The position numbers and the translations under genes are program-made. A DNA stretch of 32,432 nucleotides. It comes from an uncultured Lentisphaeria bacterium (GTDB lineage: Bacteria; Verrucomicrobiota; Lentisphaeria; Victivallales; Victivallaceae). Numbering within the stretch: the stretch's first letter is position 1; every line of letters begins with the position of its first letter. Below are positions 32,269 through 32,432 of this stretch, in pieces. The notes below the pieces were generated by a model. It had not been told where the DNA came from, did not search any database, and saw only the letters and a program-made list of their open reading frames with translations. The DNA is taken from NCBI GenBank assembly GCA_937888615.1, contig CALABZ010000306.1, positions 1-32,432 of the forward strand, in the 5' to 3' direction.

Positions 32269-32432
32269 ATGTTCGGTGATTATTTTCAGTTTGGAGCTTC
32301 TTTTGTGCCTTACGCAAAATCAGAAGATATGCCAATGAGCGAATGGGAAAATGATATCAAGAGAATGAAGGAACTGGGGTTTAATACAATCCGTTCCTTT
32401 GCCGCCTGGGATCGAATTGAGCGTCAGGAAGG
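32269..32432 (+). CDS. GH42-like beta-galactosidase, N-terminal part
   Basis: The gene starts at ATG 32269 and runs off the window after 54 codons. The visible residues read DYFQFGASFVPYAKSED, then PMSEWENDIKRMKELGFNTI, then RSFAAWDRIERQEG, which is the first strand and helix of a GH42 or related clan GH-A beta-galactosidase (typical: a Y-x-P-E-x-W-x-x-D-x-x-x-M pattern leading to G-x-N-x-x-R). No signal peptide, so cytosolic. Catalytic glutamates lie beyond the window. It is divergent from the IclR operon. Release of galactose would supply the galactonate-type route next door; that is inference. Confidence 0.72.
   Translation, partial: MFGDYFQFGASFVPYAKSEDMPMSEWENDIKRMKELGFNTIRSFAAWDRIERQE

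Noticed and set aside
1..32432. tRNA, rRNA, CRISPR array, riboswitch or phage genes
   Set aside because: No cloverleaf, regular repeat-spacer pattern, rRNA sequence or phage structural gene was recognised on reading; a covariance-model search would be needed to exclude small RNAs.

Overview
The window looks like chromosomal DNA from a PVC-group bacterium, most likely Lentisphaerota (Victivallis-like). This is an inference from content: two short pseudopilin-like proteins with a type IV prepilin N-terminus and a C-terminal H-X9-DG motif, a GntR-type helix-turn-helix fused to a LacI-like sensor, and glycoside hydrolases packed next to one another with no SusC/SusD pair. Coding density is high and the dominant theme is plant- or mucin-type polysaccharide use. 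No rRNA, tRNA or CRISPR array was seen.

Region A (1-4090, + strand) is a tightly packed five-gene run: the C-terminus of a DegT/DnrJ/EryC1/StrS aminotransferase, a SIS-domain sugar-phosphate isomerase, a zinc-dependent MDR dehydrogenase, a FucU-like mutarotase and a cytosolic neutral-ceramidase-like protein. It reads as a catabolic module for an unusual sugar or amino-sugar.

Region B (4098-17882, + strand) starts with a 23-bp palindrome and a near-consensus sigma70 promoter. It then encodes a pseudopilin, a secreted 1064-aa beta-sandwich plus barrel protein, a cytosolic GH31 enzyme, a sodium:solute symporter, and two GH95-like enzymes. The first GH95-like gene is broken by an internal out-of-frame deletion; the second is intact. 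The logic fits secreted cleavage, symport of oligosaccharides, then cytosolic trimming.

Between B and C (17873-18360, - strand) is a decayed MobF/TrwC-type relaxase fragment, a scar of a conjugative element. Region C (18408-28974, + strand, by eye more AT-rich) is a second pseudopilin-headed operon: its own promoter, a GntR/LacI-type regulator, a pseudopilin, two secreted proteins (one with CBM9-like and clan-A-like barrel domains), a GH3 enzyme and a GH78 alpha-L-rhamnosidase. It ends next to an IS4-type transposase remnant.

Region D (29285-32057, - strand) holds an IclR regulator, an enolase-superfamily acid-sugar dehydratase and a short-chain dehydrogenase, which fits a non-phosphorylative oxidative sugar pathway. 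It is divergent from a GH42 beta-galactosidase that starts behind a perfect consensus promoter and runs off the window. The most interesting recurring structure is the repeated use of a pseudopilin gene as the first structural gene of a glycoside-hydrolase operon.
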